Assembly: GCF_000150275.1 (NCBI RefSeq) | Contig: NW_002060948.1 | Coordinates: 4,754,241 to 4,818,240, forward strand | Origin: Trichoplax adhaerens | Taxonomy: Eukaryota; Placozoa; Uniplacotomia; Trichoplacea; Trichoplacidae | Reading direction: 5' to 3' | Length of the DNA stretch: 64,000 bases | Notes under the pieces: model-generated | What the model was told of the DNA's origin: nothing | What the model saw: the letters and a program-made list of their open reading frames with translations, nothing else | Database searches by the model: none | Program-made: the position numbers and the translations under genes | Shown: piece by piece, positions 1 to 13,400 of the stretch | Position numbering within the stretch: the first letter of the stretch is position 1 | Layout: each line of letters begins with the position of its first letter

Positions 1-3000
1 ATATAATATATTGGTGATGCCTTCATGTTTAGACATTTCCCTATTCAAATTTCCAAGATAGAATAGTAAAAGAGTATTAATTTGCGATTGTTAATCATAA
101 ATATGGTACAATTTATTTATATCAGCCACTTTAGAATATAAATTTAAAGTAGAAGTTTCTAGTGAACCTAAATTTTTCAACAGTTCTCATATCACGTAAT
201 CGATTAACTTTCTCTTCATTTTGCACCTAGTCGTGACAGTAATCAATTCAATTTTGATATTAGTCAGGTGAGACAATAAAAAATGTCCAAGATAACATTA
301 ATGAGTTACAGAATCTAGTTTGTTAACATACCAGACGAATATTTGTACTTTCACCCATGCTTGCCATATTTCTTCGAACTGCTTCCATTCTAGCCATTTT
401 TCTAATGAAAAATAAAGTATACAGATTTGAAAAAGATATTTATACTCGTACTGTCGTACACGTACACATTTTAACGAAAAGGTCCAATATCGCAAATGTA
501 TTGAGATATGTATAATACATTGCACTACTCAAATTTTTATTCAGAAATTGAGGTTGTTGCCAAAGATATCGAGAGGTATCAAAATGATGCATTTATATCT
601 CAATGTTTAAAATGTTAGTGCAAGGGTGCAATACATATTTCTATTACTTCAAATATAGTATCTGTATATATTTGGCTAGGTCTCTCTCTTCATTATATAA
701 GTATAATATAAAGAGGCGCCTATAAACAAGCTTACATTCAATGCTGTATTTAACTAGTTTTGACTAATTCTATGACAACAATTACTATTAAGATATCGTT
801 GGAGCAATATTTTACTAATTTTTTTTTTCTGCGAAAAAAATAAACGTTGGTACCTTAATCGTGCTGCATCATTTTCTTTACCGGCTTCAGTTGGATCATG
901 AAGAGTTTTGGCTTTCCGCGTTAGCAGAGCAGACGCAAGTTCAGTACTACTTTCCGACAGCAGCTTTGCAGTTTTAATTAAACGTTGCTTAGATCCTAGA
1001 TCAACATATACGAGTTTAAGCAACTTTAGAAACCGAACTAGATAACTCTGAAGATACGCTTTCGTTTAAATGGAATACATTTGCTTACCAGCCGTCTCAT
1101 TTCTAATCTCTCCGCCTTTAGCAGTCACCGATGGAATAATTTTAGCTTTAGGAATGGGTTCCATGCCTAGATAATTATCGTTTTAAATAGAGAAATGCTT
1201 ACAAATGTATTTGAATAGCAAAATTTTTCCTTCAGAGAATTTGTATAGAGCAAAGAAATGGGCTGCTAAAGATTTCTGTAACGTCTTACGATTTTATGAT
1301 AACGCGGGAATAGCACTTTAAATATTTATTTAATATATCAGCCATACGTAATCATTATAATTATTTACCTCTTTTAGCTTTGTTAACGTCACTAACATTG
1401 CCTATATTAGCTACTTTCATATGTAATTTGCCACGTAATCTTAACTTTGTCCCAACAGGTCTAATACTTCCTGTCCTACTCTGTTAATATTTAACGGCAG
1501 CATAAGAAATCTCGTTATATTGCTAATTTCATTGAATTACTATCATAATAGTTTTCATTTTAGCCAGGATTATCCTGGTATTCCTTGAAGAAATAAATAC
1601 TGAAATAGTAATACCGATAACTGTTATCTTTATTCTACCGTCATTAACTGTCTCGATTTTGAGTTTTGTAGTTATGGATTTACTATACAGTAATAATTAA
1701 TGATTACAGCCAACAACAATTTTGCTTTAATATAGTAGATAATTTTTAAACGTCAATTTGACAGTAGTACAAATAGACTTACTAAGTCTCCTGTTAAAAT
1801 AGGAGCATCGCGATCATACTCAGTGGAAATAATATCTAGTTCAACGGCCATTTGAACAGCTTCTCGACCCTGCCGAACTAGATTCTATGATAATAAAAAG
1901 GAATCATTACGATTGAAAAGGTGCTATTTTTATTTAGTGCCCGTACTATCATCTCGCACCTTCAGACTTAATGACGTTGAACCAATTAATAGCAATGAAT
2001 CAGCATCCCATATATCGATATGAAGTGTATGAGCTCGTAGATATTGCGTAAATGTGAGATATTCATCGGGTTGCATAAAGGCTGGATCGATATTGAATGA
2101 TAGCTATATATTTATTAAACAATAATGCACTTTTATTACGAGAATAAAAGACAAATAATAATCTTGATCTAATGCTTAAATTTTTGTTTGCTTGCTTTAT
2201 GTACTGTTTACCTGGTAGCCAGGTGGTTCATCAGCAATACTTCCATCTTTATTTAGCCTTCGAAATATGCAAGGGACAGACAATGGATCTGTTATGCTAC
2301 TACCTCTACTTTCTTCTACTACTTTCAGCCTTGAAAGATGGCAATAAAATGCATAATCAGCAATACTTGCTAACAAATCTCATAAATAATTTATTTAAAA
2401 ATCAGATATCAGTCGTTCATGAAGTAATACAATCCAAGCAATATTTTAATCATAAGGATATTAATGTAATGATTACAAAAAAAATTTCGTTATATGACTT
2501 CTCCACGAAAGATTAGAAAAGATGATATAAGTAACTACAAAATTCAAATCGCTTACCTTTCAGAGATAATTTCAGGAAATCGATAAAATTGAAACGAGAA
2601 GAACGTATGGCTGTGTGTCGACCTAGCAATAGTAAAAATATCGTCGAGTAAGAAATTTTACGGGTATGATTAGATAATGTTTAAAATTATTCAGTCTGTA
2701 ATTGATAGATATATGCGTACTGCGCAACTATTACTATATACCGAAGGCTAGCATAAACTAGCTACATATGTTGACGTGGTTAGATTGAATAATTTTAAAA
2801 CTTGGAAGTATGATATAAACGTATAACCATGCTTGAAAGTAAAGGGAAGCATTTCTATTTGCTTATAGTAGATTATAGCAACTAGCATGGGCCTCATAAT
2901 ATAGATTGACAAGATTTAGGTTAGTGTATGCATAGTCCAGGGACGTATTTAAGCGATAGATGCTTGTAGATTATCATATACTGTAGCGGACTCTAATGAA

Positions 3001-6000
3001 CCAGTAATTACCAGCTCCACTTGATCTGTTCTTACGATATGTATACCTTGCTCTAGTAGACTGGGTGAACTATTTACTACGTTACTACAATCAGCCTTTC
3101 GTAACTTGAAATTCACTTGATATTTACGGTTGTACGCGTATTATGATACGGGCTCGTAATAAAAGCTAGATTATAGATAATTTACGTATAACATTGATAT
3201 ATTCTCTATACTACAACCAAAAGATGAAACAATGTTTCAATATCACATTTAAATGAAAATCTAAGGGTGACAGATATTAAACTGAAACTTGAATGGTTAT
3301 TCTTATTTTTAAAATAACTGAGGCTACGAGGTCGCGGTAAAATCTTAAGTTATACAAAATAAGATAAAGGGATACAAAGATTTAGTAATAGGTAAAATAA
3401 TCATGCATACTTTGTAAGGGCAAGAAATTGAAAAACAATTTCGTTACACTTTAATTGATCATGTTCTTCCAGGGCTGAATCGAATTGAATTTGATCATTC
3501 ACTCCAACTGGGGTAGGTGGCTGATCTAAGCGATCTTTAATGTCGGGAAATCCAGCCGCATATAATCGAGCATAAGCGGCTCTTGATAGAGTTACTTGAT
3601 GTCTAATACAAGATAGTATTTAATCTTTAAGCCATGTGTAGAAAATCAGCATAAATGAAACACACGAATATTTAAAAGATCCATTAATTAATTAACAAAA
3701 GTAGTTATAGACTTACGTTCTTGACACAGATCCCGTTGCTAAGATCGGATAATCATGGCTTGGAGTATCTGGTACTTGCACTAACTCAGGGCTATGTGCT
3801 ACTATTCTAGGTGATTGTTTCTGTAAATTAAGTAGCAAATATCAATTGCTATACCCTCACCTGTAAATGCAACATTAATCTATAAAACCAACTTGCTAGA
3901 AACGATCTCGTGAGTATCTTACCTCATGGTACTCTTCATCAGCTAAATTGCCTACTCGCGAAATATTTTCATCAGGCTGATGTTGCGATACATTCCGTGG
4001 TCGCTGAAATAGTATGATTGATTGCAAAATTAACTTTTGATATCTTTAATTAATTCTAATTAATAACTGCAAAATGAAAATATAGATGAACGAGCTTCTG
4101 CATGTTGACTTACCTGTTGCACTTGTGCTTGTTGATGTGATAAGTTCGGCGATGATTTAGAGTTTCGACTTCTATAATATAAAAATGAAAATTCATATTG
4201 ATTTTATCTTAGTCAAAATTCCACGCGATCAGAAAATCTGTTTCGAATCATATCTGATCTTCCCTAACAACATGTACAAATCCATGACAGAATTAGGTCG
4301 AAAACAAGATTCTTTAGGCTGACATTATATTTTACGATAATCAAAATTTAAAAGGTATAAATAATACAAATGATTATAAGTAGCTAAGGAGTTGTGGATA
4401 CCAGGCGAAATTCATGAAAACTTCACGTCAGCGACGTTTCATATATCTTAGATATTTGAAGAATAGACTCTAAACTACGGTAGACTATTCTTTAGTAACT
4501 GAATTTTTGGGATTATAAGCTGCTTTTAGCCAAAATAATATACATTCTAGATACTCAAAAGAACACCATTTTACTAGCAACTCTATTTTACACTCTATAT
4601 ATTCAAACTTACTTTGGTCCCTTCGGTAACGGAGGCTTACTACCAGGAGAACTTTTGCCATGAAAATGTAAGGCTGGATGTGATAGATAGTGATCATCGT
4701 CATTACGATCTGGCGTTGAAACTTGACTATCATTACGAGACTGAAAGAATTGCGAATAAAGTCAGTTTATTTGCATTTATTTAATTTCATTATAATAGAT
4801 AGATATTCTTTTACCACTTTGTAGTAGTACCTGATTCGATTGAGAACGACGAAGGATTGGTGTAGCAGTAACAGTTCGAACTTCGCTTGAACGCTAGTTG
4901 TAAGATAGGTTACAGGTAAATTATATGTAAATGCTCAAGGTAACTCAATAGCAATCCAAATAGAACGTATTAACCCACCTTTGAATCATCTATGTAGGTA
5001 AAACTTAATTTTCCAATACCGATGTCGGTAATCTATTGATCAGGAAAAAAATCGACCATTTAAATTTAGTGTTTACGAAATTAATTAATTACGCTACTAA
5101 AGTTTAAAGCAAGCTCTATATTAGTACTGATATTATTCATTCTTGTTACTTGGAAATACTCGTTTCGCATTAAAAAAATTTTCGGTTGTTTTAAGTAGCT
5201 TTAACTAAAGTCTTACGATGGAGCTAACATCCTTGATACTGTTATATCGTATAATACATACACATATTCTATCCGATGTCTATGAAAGACTAACAATTTA
5301 CGGTGCTTAAGTTCGTTATTTACAATTATAAGTTAACTACAGCCGCTGATTTATTATCAATATCCTTTCTTCTATCGTAAGAACTATTCCATCCTTACAT
5401 CTGCATGCTCATTTGCCACATTTGTAAAGACTAATGTATTGTTTGGATTTGGACTTTTGCCGCCGATCATTTTTATTGATATACGATCGCCATTTCTTTT
5501 ACTTGGACACCAGGCACACCATCTTATCGCCACAGCATAAGGCTGCTGATATTGTGTGTTCTATAATTGTTTTATTAAGTTGGGGATGAGCCAATTAGAA
5601 TCAACACTTAATATTTCTATCCCCATCACGAATTGAAGTTTTAACTCTATGTCATCTCCGAATATTACCTCTTTTGCAGACTGAGCAGGAGCTGGCTCTA
5701 CAATAGTATATTCTAACTGGAAGACGATTGCATACATTTCGCTGTCTGCCATTTCTGTTAACTTTAACCGACTGCGTGCTACTAACGAATTACTACCTCC
5801 ACCAACTGATAGTCCTGAACTTGAAAATGAATGACGGCGTCCAGCTCGACTAGCTGGTGCCTGCTGACTATTATCTGGTTGGAGGTAAACAATCTGAGGT
5901 TCAGCTACATAACTCCAGCCGTTATGAATGCCAACCTAATAATTAAGGATAATGACAATGCAATTAATTCATCTCAGTTGAATTAAAATTTTCTATAACT

Positions 6001-9000
6001 CAGTGCATGGATCATAAATTCTAAAATAAAAACAGCTTACGAGTAATTTTCTATCTTGAACGGACACATTCCTTCCATCGTGTGAAATCTTCAGCTATAT
6101 TGAACATTACAGATTGACATAAAAAGACAATTTTAAATTCATTCAGATTAGAAGCGCTTTTAACCTTGAATGCACTATTAAATCATCTTATTGTAAGTCT
6201 TGCTGTGTTCTTTACCTTTCTTAATCGATCTTCATTCAATTTATTACATAAAAAATTTTCAAATTTCTCGATCGATGGATGAACCAGTATAGAAAGCTGA
6301 TATAATTAAATTAAGTTAGCATATATGCCAATTGCAAATCATGTCTGTCTATAATTTTAATACTATCGAACATTGATTGCGTGCTAAAATAAAACATCAA
6401 AATATTTGTGCATCAAAATATTTGTGAGGTACCTTGTCAACAGCACATTGAATTGTTTTACATAATTTCGGTTTCTTTAGCAAGTCTGGAACTGAACAAT
6501 GATTAAAGATCATTTAAAGATTATATTCATACGTCGGACCGAATGAATTAATATATGAATGCATAATGAACATATTCTTTCCTACTTTCATTGGATTTAC
6601 TGGGTAGCAATTGTAACCCAGGTATAAGGTCATCACCACAAAACATTACATTTTCGGGTAATAAATGTAATATTTTTCGCATTGCAGAATGTGTACGTAA
6701 TGATAATGTGATTGTGCATCCATCAATTACTTTCAGGAAATTGTTTTCTAAATTAATGAGTATTTTCATATGCATTATTAACGAGTTGACAATATTTTTT
6801 TCTAAATTTGCTACTATTTCGATTCTAGTATTAGTTGCTAGCATTCGTAGCAAATTGATACATTTCATAATTAAATTCAACCTTCTAACGGCTCAGACAT
6901 GTAACAAAGAGCTCGTGGTGTTCCATGATAGACTTTTAACCTATGTCAGCAAGGTAAATATTTTAAAGTTATATCGTCCTTGATGAAATTGTTATATTTT
7001 ATAAATGAATAAATCTATTTGAACCTTGTATCTTGACTGAAAGAACAAATGTTAGTACATATACATACCTTCTAAATTGTTCTGCTGCATTCGATTTTGT
7101 ATCATCTAATTCTTGAGCTAAGTCAAATATTCGAATAATAGCCCAGCCACGATTTACTGCCTGTTGTCCTCTTTTGCCATGAAAGTCAACTATAATACAC
7201 AGTTAAATAGTATCAATGTAATATCTAATTTATTACGTATGACGCCATGGCACTTGGACTTTTTATTTACTTGAATATGACACGTTGCTATAGTATCTTT
7301 AAAATATTGTTTAAACTGACAAATCAATAACATAAAAAGTTGTATAGTCAATTTTCTAAATTATCGTATAGTATGTACGGGAGGACGCCAGTAGATTACT
7401 TTTATTTCAATGCTAGTCGTTATTGTCACTAAGGATATCTGCAAAATGTACATAATATATGTCTAAATGTAATTAAACCTTAGCGTTTACATGCCTTTGA
7501 GGTATACTGTAGGGAATACATTCAATCAAGTCATGATCATAAAACCAACAGAATTACTTACTTTATGATAATTTACTAAAATCTAGTATCGCAAAGATTG
7601 TTATCGCATAGTGCAAAATGAACATATTGAATCACCATTTTTAAGGCGTAGCAAAAGAAAGAATTTAAAACCGTATTTTGTATAACATCTTTTATTTTAG
7701 CAACGAAACAACGTATAGTAATTGATTTTTCGACATTTAGCATACTAATTAATCAGATATACTCTTCGTCTAAATATTCATTTATGATTTGTAATTAATA
7801 CTAGAAATCAAACACGACTTTAATACTTCCAATACAATAGGTGAAAAGATTTACGTACGTCAAATAGTAACAAACACGATACAGTTATACTGAATAAAAC
7901 ATAGGCATACCTATAGCTACGATTTCAAAAACGCCAATAAGGCTTGGATCATTAATTGATGAATGAAAATATATTAGCTGGAATAAAAAATTACAAAATT
8001 TGTATTACAACTATCTTAATCAAGCATTGACGTTAATTAGTTGCATCACAAATTGAGGAGTCATCAAATACAGGCCGCTACGTAGTTAAAATACTGTAAA
8101 TAAATGTACTGTATACTGGCAAAGAGATTACGTTATTAAATCAATGATACCGTCAGCATATCTGCAGTATAATGTATGAGTATATTAATGTCTCTGATAT
8201 AACAACTACAAAGCTAAAACTTCAATTTTAATTACATGAATCATGCTACATTTAATTCCATACATGGTTAATATCAATGAGTATGAATACAAATAAGGCC
8301 TATTTGGTGCCTTCATTCTGGCTCTATATCTACACTTTACTTACTTGATTATAGCTAAGTCGCGCATGAGATTCATCGAACTTAATACCGATAACATCAG
8401 GTCCATGCCATGTGCTACCAATGAATTGCTTGAAAGTGGAATCGTAGAAACTACCTCTTAAGTGGTATTGTATAGAATTATACTCACCCTAAACCAAGTA
8501 GAAATATTAAGAAATTTCTTAAGTAATATAATATAAACATAACTTTACAATTATTTATCAATCTATCAAAAAATAGATCTAATGTATACAAATATAAAGT
8601 CGCAGAAATGTAGGTTACAAATTCAAATTCATTACATTTTCAAAATTATCTCATCGAAGTCAGAAATCTAGCAACATTTACGTAACAAGATAATTCATAT
8701 AATGAATCTTAAGAAACACTATCCACTTATAGTTCATAACTTTTGTTTTCTGTCATATCATAATTTGACATCAACATCATTGGTCACTATTAATACAACT
8801 AATCTAGCGAATTTTATCCAAATTTGACATCAATATCATTTGTCACTAGTAATACAACTAATCTAGCGAATTTTATCCAAATTTGATATCAATATCATTT
8901 GTCACTAGTAATACAACTAATCTAGCAAATTTTATTTCAAGGGATCGGATTAAGCAATTCCATATGAAGATTTCTCGTAAACTGTTTTTATCACTGCAGG

Positions 9001-9567
9001 TCTAGATCAAGCTATTTTGCCGTTTTTAAAGACATCAAGGACAACGTATGGATTTTAATCAATTTAATGATATTATACTCGTAGTTTAATTTTTGAACTA
9101 CGTATGTTGACATTAATTGATCAATTTCATTTGAAATTAATGCGTAAACACACGTCGTGATCCTAGTACAATACAGTATATTGAAGTCTATCCATTAAGG
9201 TGATATTTCTTAGACACAATCACCAAGGCTGTACAGCATATCGAACCTCAGTAAATGCTTTAAATCTACGACAAGTAAAAATAACTTGGAGATAGAAGCA
9301 CTATTTAATGAATGTCAAATTTTATTTTGTAAATACGTACTGTACATATATCAACTAATTGAAGACGCATCATCGATTGAGAAGTCGATACTGTATTAAG
9401 TTAGACTTGTATACCTCAATCGGTGGTACCAATATATTGTCGACTAATTTAATATGAAAGCAGAAAGGAGTATTTGGATTGTGTTGATTGTTGATATATC
9501 GATTATCATGAGCTGGCAGTTGACGATTTTGTGCGAAAAATTCTTGCCAATTAAATTCTTCGCCCAT
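1..9567 (-). CDS. NPHP4: Nephrocystin-4 homologue (3' part outside the window)
   Basis: Nephrocystin-4 is a scaffold of the ciliary transition zone acting with NPHP1 and RPGRIP1L. Twenty-seven exons can be chained with GT-AG ends and unbroken phase: 9567-9415, 8488-8345, 7977-7911, 7189-7069, 6940-6882, 6747-6586, 6491-6433, 6296-6216, 5935-5669, 5560-5399, 5032-4979, 4893-4831, 4740-4613, 4171-4114, 4003-3923, 3820-3717, 3602-3411, 2622-2557, 2329-2212, 2103-1960, 1884-1783, 1480-1369, 1166-1089, 995-854, 401-332, 226-168 and 40-1. They give 962 codons. Family-like stretches in the expected order include NWQEFFAQNRQLP at the N-terminus, VYHGTPRAL, LHLLPENV, YAIVFQLEYT, FSFQFYRFPE, HIDIWDADSLLLIGS and LRDMRTVEKFRE. 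The human protein has about 1426 residues, so roughly 400 residues lie left of the window. The start MGEEFNW fits the human start; an in-frame ATG eight codons upstream is possible. The acceptor at 6491 has an alternative at 6485. Confidence 0.93.
8762..8938. repeat. Three tandem copies of a 59-bp unit in NPHP4 intron 1
   Basis: The phrase AATTTGA(C/T)ATCAA recurs at 8762, 8821 and 8880, exactly 59 bases apart, followed each time by nearly the same text ending in CTAATCTAGC(G/A)AATTTTAT. The copies differ at a few positions only. The array lies wholly inside the first NPHP4 intron (8489-9414). Confidence 0.9.
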
Positions 9568-10497
9568 GTTTGCAGTTGGCGCCTTTAGCATCAAACCAAC
9601 CAGGCCGAATATATATGGACAGGAATGCGCTATCCCAGACGCTAGCGTTTTCTGGAGGAGATCGGAACTGTTTCTAAGCAATACAGTGAATGTTGACACG
9701 GTACAGTCCAATTCTTACAGTCTAATATACTGTACGGTACTGTACCGTGTCGGACAGTACTGTACAGTACAGTACAGTACAGTACTGTACAGTATATTGT
9801 ACTTTGTACACTGTGTACTGTACATTGTAGAGACATCATTGATACTTTTACAGTAGCGAGATGCTTACTCTGCTGTACTGTACTCAGTTATCATTCACCA
9901 GTGTAGGCAGGGTGATACGCCACAACTGGAAGACCAGGGTCCGGACCGGACCAGACCAGACCATGAAGACCTCTGCATTTTATAATTAATTAATCTATCT
10001 ACTGTACAGACTACAGTACAGTACTGTACAGTACTAAATCATTCTTCTACCGTACCTAGTATCGTACACAGTCTGTGCTTACTGTACTGTAGTCGACGTA
10101 ACAGTACTGTACAGACTGTACAGTACAGTACAACTCTCCGGTACTACTGTGACTGTAAATCAGTCAGCTTTAGTATCAACCCGTTCAGGTATACGAAACC
10201 CTATACTGTACTATACTGTAGAGTAGATGGCTATTACATCTCTATGGAAATGTCAAGAAAAATTGATTTCCCGACGTCCAGCACAACTAGTGCTGATGAT
10301 TGATTGATTAATCCATTGGTCATTTCAATTCCAGCTCGAGATCATTCCTTTTACATGAATGTTCCAGCCAAGTTAGACATTATAAAATAAAGCTTTGATC
10401 TTACTCTACCAAATCGTGGTGGATTGCTAATACCTGAAGCCTATTGGATTGGATCATTTCATTATCCTGTAAATACGTAAGGTAGTAAAATTATACA
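9568..10497. promoter_or_regulatory. Divergent NPHP4/WDR70 intergenic region, presumed shared promoter
   Basis: The two start codons face away from each other and are 930 bases apart, so the promoters and 5' untranslated parts of both genes must lie here. Most of the centre is occupied by the GTAC repeat cluster (9715-10225). No clear TATA box or initiator was identified. Open frames inside it are repeat translations. Confidence 0.5.
9715..10225. repeat. GTAC/CAGTACTG palindromic repeat cluster 1
   Basis: Irregular runs of overlapping GTACAGTAC, CAGTACTG and TACTGTAC, densest at 9715-9800 and recurring at 9873-9890, 10000-10035, 10080-10135 and 10200-10220. The core words are their own reverse complement, so both strands read alike and many alternative hairpins are possible. 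Clusters of the same words occur at 53.8, 62.2-62.8 and 63.1 kb. Confidence 0.9.
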
Positions 10498-13400
10498 ATG
10501 GATGAAGATTTAGAAGAAATGGCTGCTTTAAGAGGTCAGGAATATATTAAATTAGCTTTGATTTGATGCCAATTTCTTGTATTCTTACCATAGCGATAAT
10601 CTTAGCAATAGATTGTGAATGATTCGATCAGGTTGGAAAAGTGATTTCATTCGCCTTGCTACTGTCTGTAATAATAAACTTGTGGTTATCATTGATGGAC
10701 GTAGATTGCATCTTGTTATCATATCTTTCTCAATACCATTAAAATCCATTAGCTCTTAAGAAAGGTCATGGAAAAATTCCCATGCAAAATCAATTCAGGA
10801 AACCCAGTAGTAAATCTGTTGGTGAAGATAACAACGAAGACAATCAACTTATGAAAGTAATGGGAATTTCAGGATTTGGTAGGTTGTTCTGCGCCCTACA
10901 GCATGCATACATTTATTATTTCTACTACATGTATTGAGAACATAAATGGAGTTAGCTTTACTTAGCAGCTTATTTGTACAGCAATAAAGTGCTAAATGAC
11001 AACTTTGCGTATATATATTTGTATGCAATGCACTATAGAATTATGACTAGAAATGGCACTCGTATCAATGTGAGCTGTGCTAGATCTGTGCAATTATAAC
11101 TAATAATTGCATGTAATATAATTAATTAACTAATAATATTGAATTATCATGGACTGCATAAATTCCAAAACTTATATCTTAACTGATGTCTTTTTTATGC
11201 TCAGGTAAGAAAACTGCTAAAGTATTTGATATCGAAGAAATGGTCAAACAAAGTATAGGCAACACCAGTAGCTATAAAGAAGGTACACTTGATTGATCAA
11301 ACGATATTCATTAGTGGTCATTCAAATTTCTATCCATGACTTTTCCACTGCTGCCCTTTCCTCATAGCTAATTTCGAACGTAAAGAAAGCAACTACGATG
11401 ATGATAGATCCGATGCACCAGCTGTAAACTTGCTAATATTCTTATTATATCACCTCTACTTATCTACTTACTTATGAATAATTACCTCTCCAGCATCATG
11501 ACGAAATATTTGGTCATTAATACTCCTCATTTTTCATATTATTAGGAAAATAAGACGGCGGAATCAGATGATAGTGACATGGACGATGAATTCGATAGAA
11601 ATGAAGCTAATATCGAGGTAATACTTTTAAATGATGTCGCATGTTATCGTTTCAATAAAATGCGCATATTAATAGCTGTCGTAAATTATCAGTAGTATTA
11701 AGAATTAAAAGCACAGTACCTGAATAAAAATGGATTTATCAAATAATGATCGAATTTCCAAATACAAATACTATCTGCAGTGAGATTAGTCGTTTATTTT
11801 ATATACTTTCAAACAGTTTTCTCTGTTACAGGTCCATTGTAGCAGCAAGTTTATCAGTGTAGTATAATATAACTATACTACAATTAATAGCACTACATAA
11901 AAATAGCGACGAAATTACTTGCAAAGTTTCGTTAAAAACAAGTGAATTTTTCCTCAAATTTATTCCTTCTTATTAGTCTCAAGATCTAGAATCAAAGATA
12001 CCTACTACTCGTCATATAACATTAAATCATGGACGAAAAACGGTATGAAGAAACAAACTGCAATTTGCTACGTTTGAGTGGAGAATCAGATATATTTCTT
12101 TTGCATTAATAACATACTACAAATACGTGCTAAGGCTTGAATACTTTGCCCCTGTAAAACTTCTAACCGTTGTATGAATAGGTCTCTGCTGTTGCTATTG
12201 ACCGCGGTGGTGGACGAATTGCGACTGGAGGCGTTGATTATGATGTATATAGTTTATTATACAATATTGAGCTAAACTACCATTGATATATATATGGTCA
12301 TTAACGCCTATTTCTACCCTATTTGATGCTAAAAAGGTGAAACTGTGGGATTTTGGAGGTATGGCTGCGGCTCTGCAATCGTTTCGAACCGTTACACCGT
12401 GTGAAAGGTATTAGAATAGTAATTTGAGTAATTTCTGTGTTATTTTCTTAATGTAAACATAATCATCACTTATTTTATAATAGTCATCAAATTAAGTCAC
12501 TTCAGTTCAGCTCTACTGGTGATAAGATTCTGGTTGCATCTGGCAGTGCTCAAGTACAAACCATTAATTATGTCCTCCTTATTAAATAATTGCAAATTTC
12601 TTTTTCAAAACTAAACATTTTTGCTCTTATTTTTAATTTTATAAATTTCGTATTAAGGCAAAAGTTCTCGATCGAGATGGCATGGAAATTATGGAATGTG
12701 TCAAAGGCGATCAGTACTTATCTGACATGGCTTCTACTAAGGTAATATACAAGCACTTTCATATACGTCTGTAATTATGATAATATCTGTATCAAATATA
12801 CACCTGACAATAGTTGCTGAAAATTTTTAATACTTTCAAGGGACATGTTGCAATGCTTCATCGTGCTTGTTGGGATCCTTTCGCTAATGAAGAATTTATG
12901 ACTTGTTCTGACGATGGGTAAGTCGTATACTTGCATCATTGGTGTACTTTCTGTAGGTACTAAATTTACCTTAATCTCTAAAACTTATCTATGATTAATT
13001 ACTATAACCAATATCATTTTTCATCGATTATCGTAGAACGTTACGATTATGGGACGTCAATAATTCTAAAAAACATAAAACAATAATAAAAACGAAGGGC
13101 TCAGACGGTAAGTTTACGTAAGCACTGTAACATCTACTACTGTCTTTAGTATTTCGTAAAAAGTAAGTTATATACAATTAATATTACAGGCAGGAGAACT
13201 ATACCGACGACATGTACGTACAGCAAAGGACGTAGGCTGGTGGCAGGTGGTTGTCAGGTTAGCAGCACTTAGATTTTGAATTTTTGTGTTAATTTTAATT
13301 CACAAAGAATTTATACCATAAAACTAGGACGGTTCACTGCAGCTATGGGATCCCAAAAAACCATTGGTACATTAATACTGAATTTCATCAGGAATTTCCA

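Noticed and set aside
2172-2516. 114-codon plus-strand frame
   Set aside because: It is the reverse strand of an NPHP4 exon (2329-2212) and intron.
6591-6983. 130-codon plus-strand frame
   Set aside because: It lies antisense across NPHP4 exons 5 and 6, whose minus-strand reading has clear family similarity and phase.
9566-9856. Open frames in GTAC cluster 1 and the 53916-54125 frame near cluster 2
   Set aside because: They consist largely of repeat-derived residues or run antisense to NPHP4 exon 1, and show no independent protein features.
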